Source of the DNA: Pirellulaceae bacterium
Lineage (GTDB): Bacteria; Planctomycetota; Planctomycetia; Pirellulales; Pirellulaceae
Length of the DNA stretch: 5,799 bases
Assembly: GCA_020846515.1 (NCBI GenBank)
Contig: JADLDX010000942.1
Location: forward strand, 1-5,799
Direction: 5' to 3'
Shown: piece by piece, positions 5,787-5,799 of the stretch
Position numbering within the stretch: position 1 is the first letter of the stretch
Layout: the number at the start of each line of letters is the position of its first letter
The notes under the pieces: model-generated
What the model was told of the DNA's origin: nothing
Databases searched by the model: none
Seen by the model: only the letters and a program-made list of their open reading frames with translations
Position numbers and translations under genes: made by a program

Positions 5787-5799
5787 AACTAACCCTCCC

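Noticed and set aside
1..5799. Mobile element or horizontally acquired island
   Set aside because: There is no transposase, integrase, tRNA or flanking target duplication, and the genes look compositionally alike.

Overview
The window looks like chromosomal DNA from a planctomycete, most likely a Pirellulaceae-type relative. The evidence is gene content rather than any marker gene. A DUF1501 protein with a twin-arginine signal, a Tat-exported Gfo/Idh/MocA oxidoreductase, a two-domain acetyl-xylan-esterase-like alpha/beta hydrolase and a small Met/Ala-rich lipoprotein form a combination typical of that phylum. Base composition is moderate, with no obvious compositional break. There is no rRNA, tRNA, CRISPR array, transposase or integrase.

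Layout from left to right. (1) Positions 1-398, minus strand: the 5' part of a small lipoprotein gene that runs off the left edge. (2) Positions 399-724: a divergent intergenic region of about 326 bp. It holds an operator-like dyad next to the lipoprotein gene and a dense cluster of overlapping palindromes (466-545). (3) Positions 725-2047, plus strand: a Tat-exported Gfo/Idh/MocA oxidoreductase. (4) Positions 2048-2197: a 150 bp spacer with one strong hairpin. (5) Positions 2198-4201, plus strand: a secreted hydrolase made of an intact alpha/beta hydrolase domain followed by a degenerate copy. (6) Positions 4202-4331: a convergent spacer with three 15 bp tandem repeats and two hairpins. (7) Positions 4332-5657, minus strand: a complete DUF1501 gene. 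(8) Positions 5658-5799: its leader, with a CAG-repeat palindrome near the right edge.

All four genes encode proteins with export signals (one lipoprotein, two Tat, one Sec), so the segment serves the cell envelope. The oxidoreductase and the hydrolase point in the same direction on one strand and could both act on carbohydrates outside the cytoplasm: deacylation by the esterase, sugar redox or glycoside chemistry by the Gfo/Idh protein. This link is inferred from family membership and adjacency only. The DUF1501 and lipoprotein genes are transcribed the opposite way and are probably independent units.

I did not find a convincing new multi-gene system. The points most worth a second look are the degenerate second hydrolase domain, the tandem repeat that puts stop codons in frame after the hydrolase, the palindrome cluster at 466-545, and the repeated acidic-Met-x-x-Lys motif of the lipoprotein.
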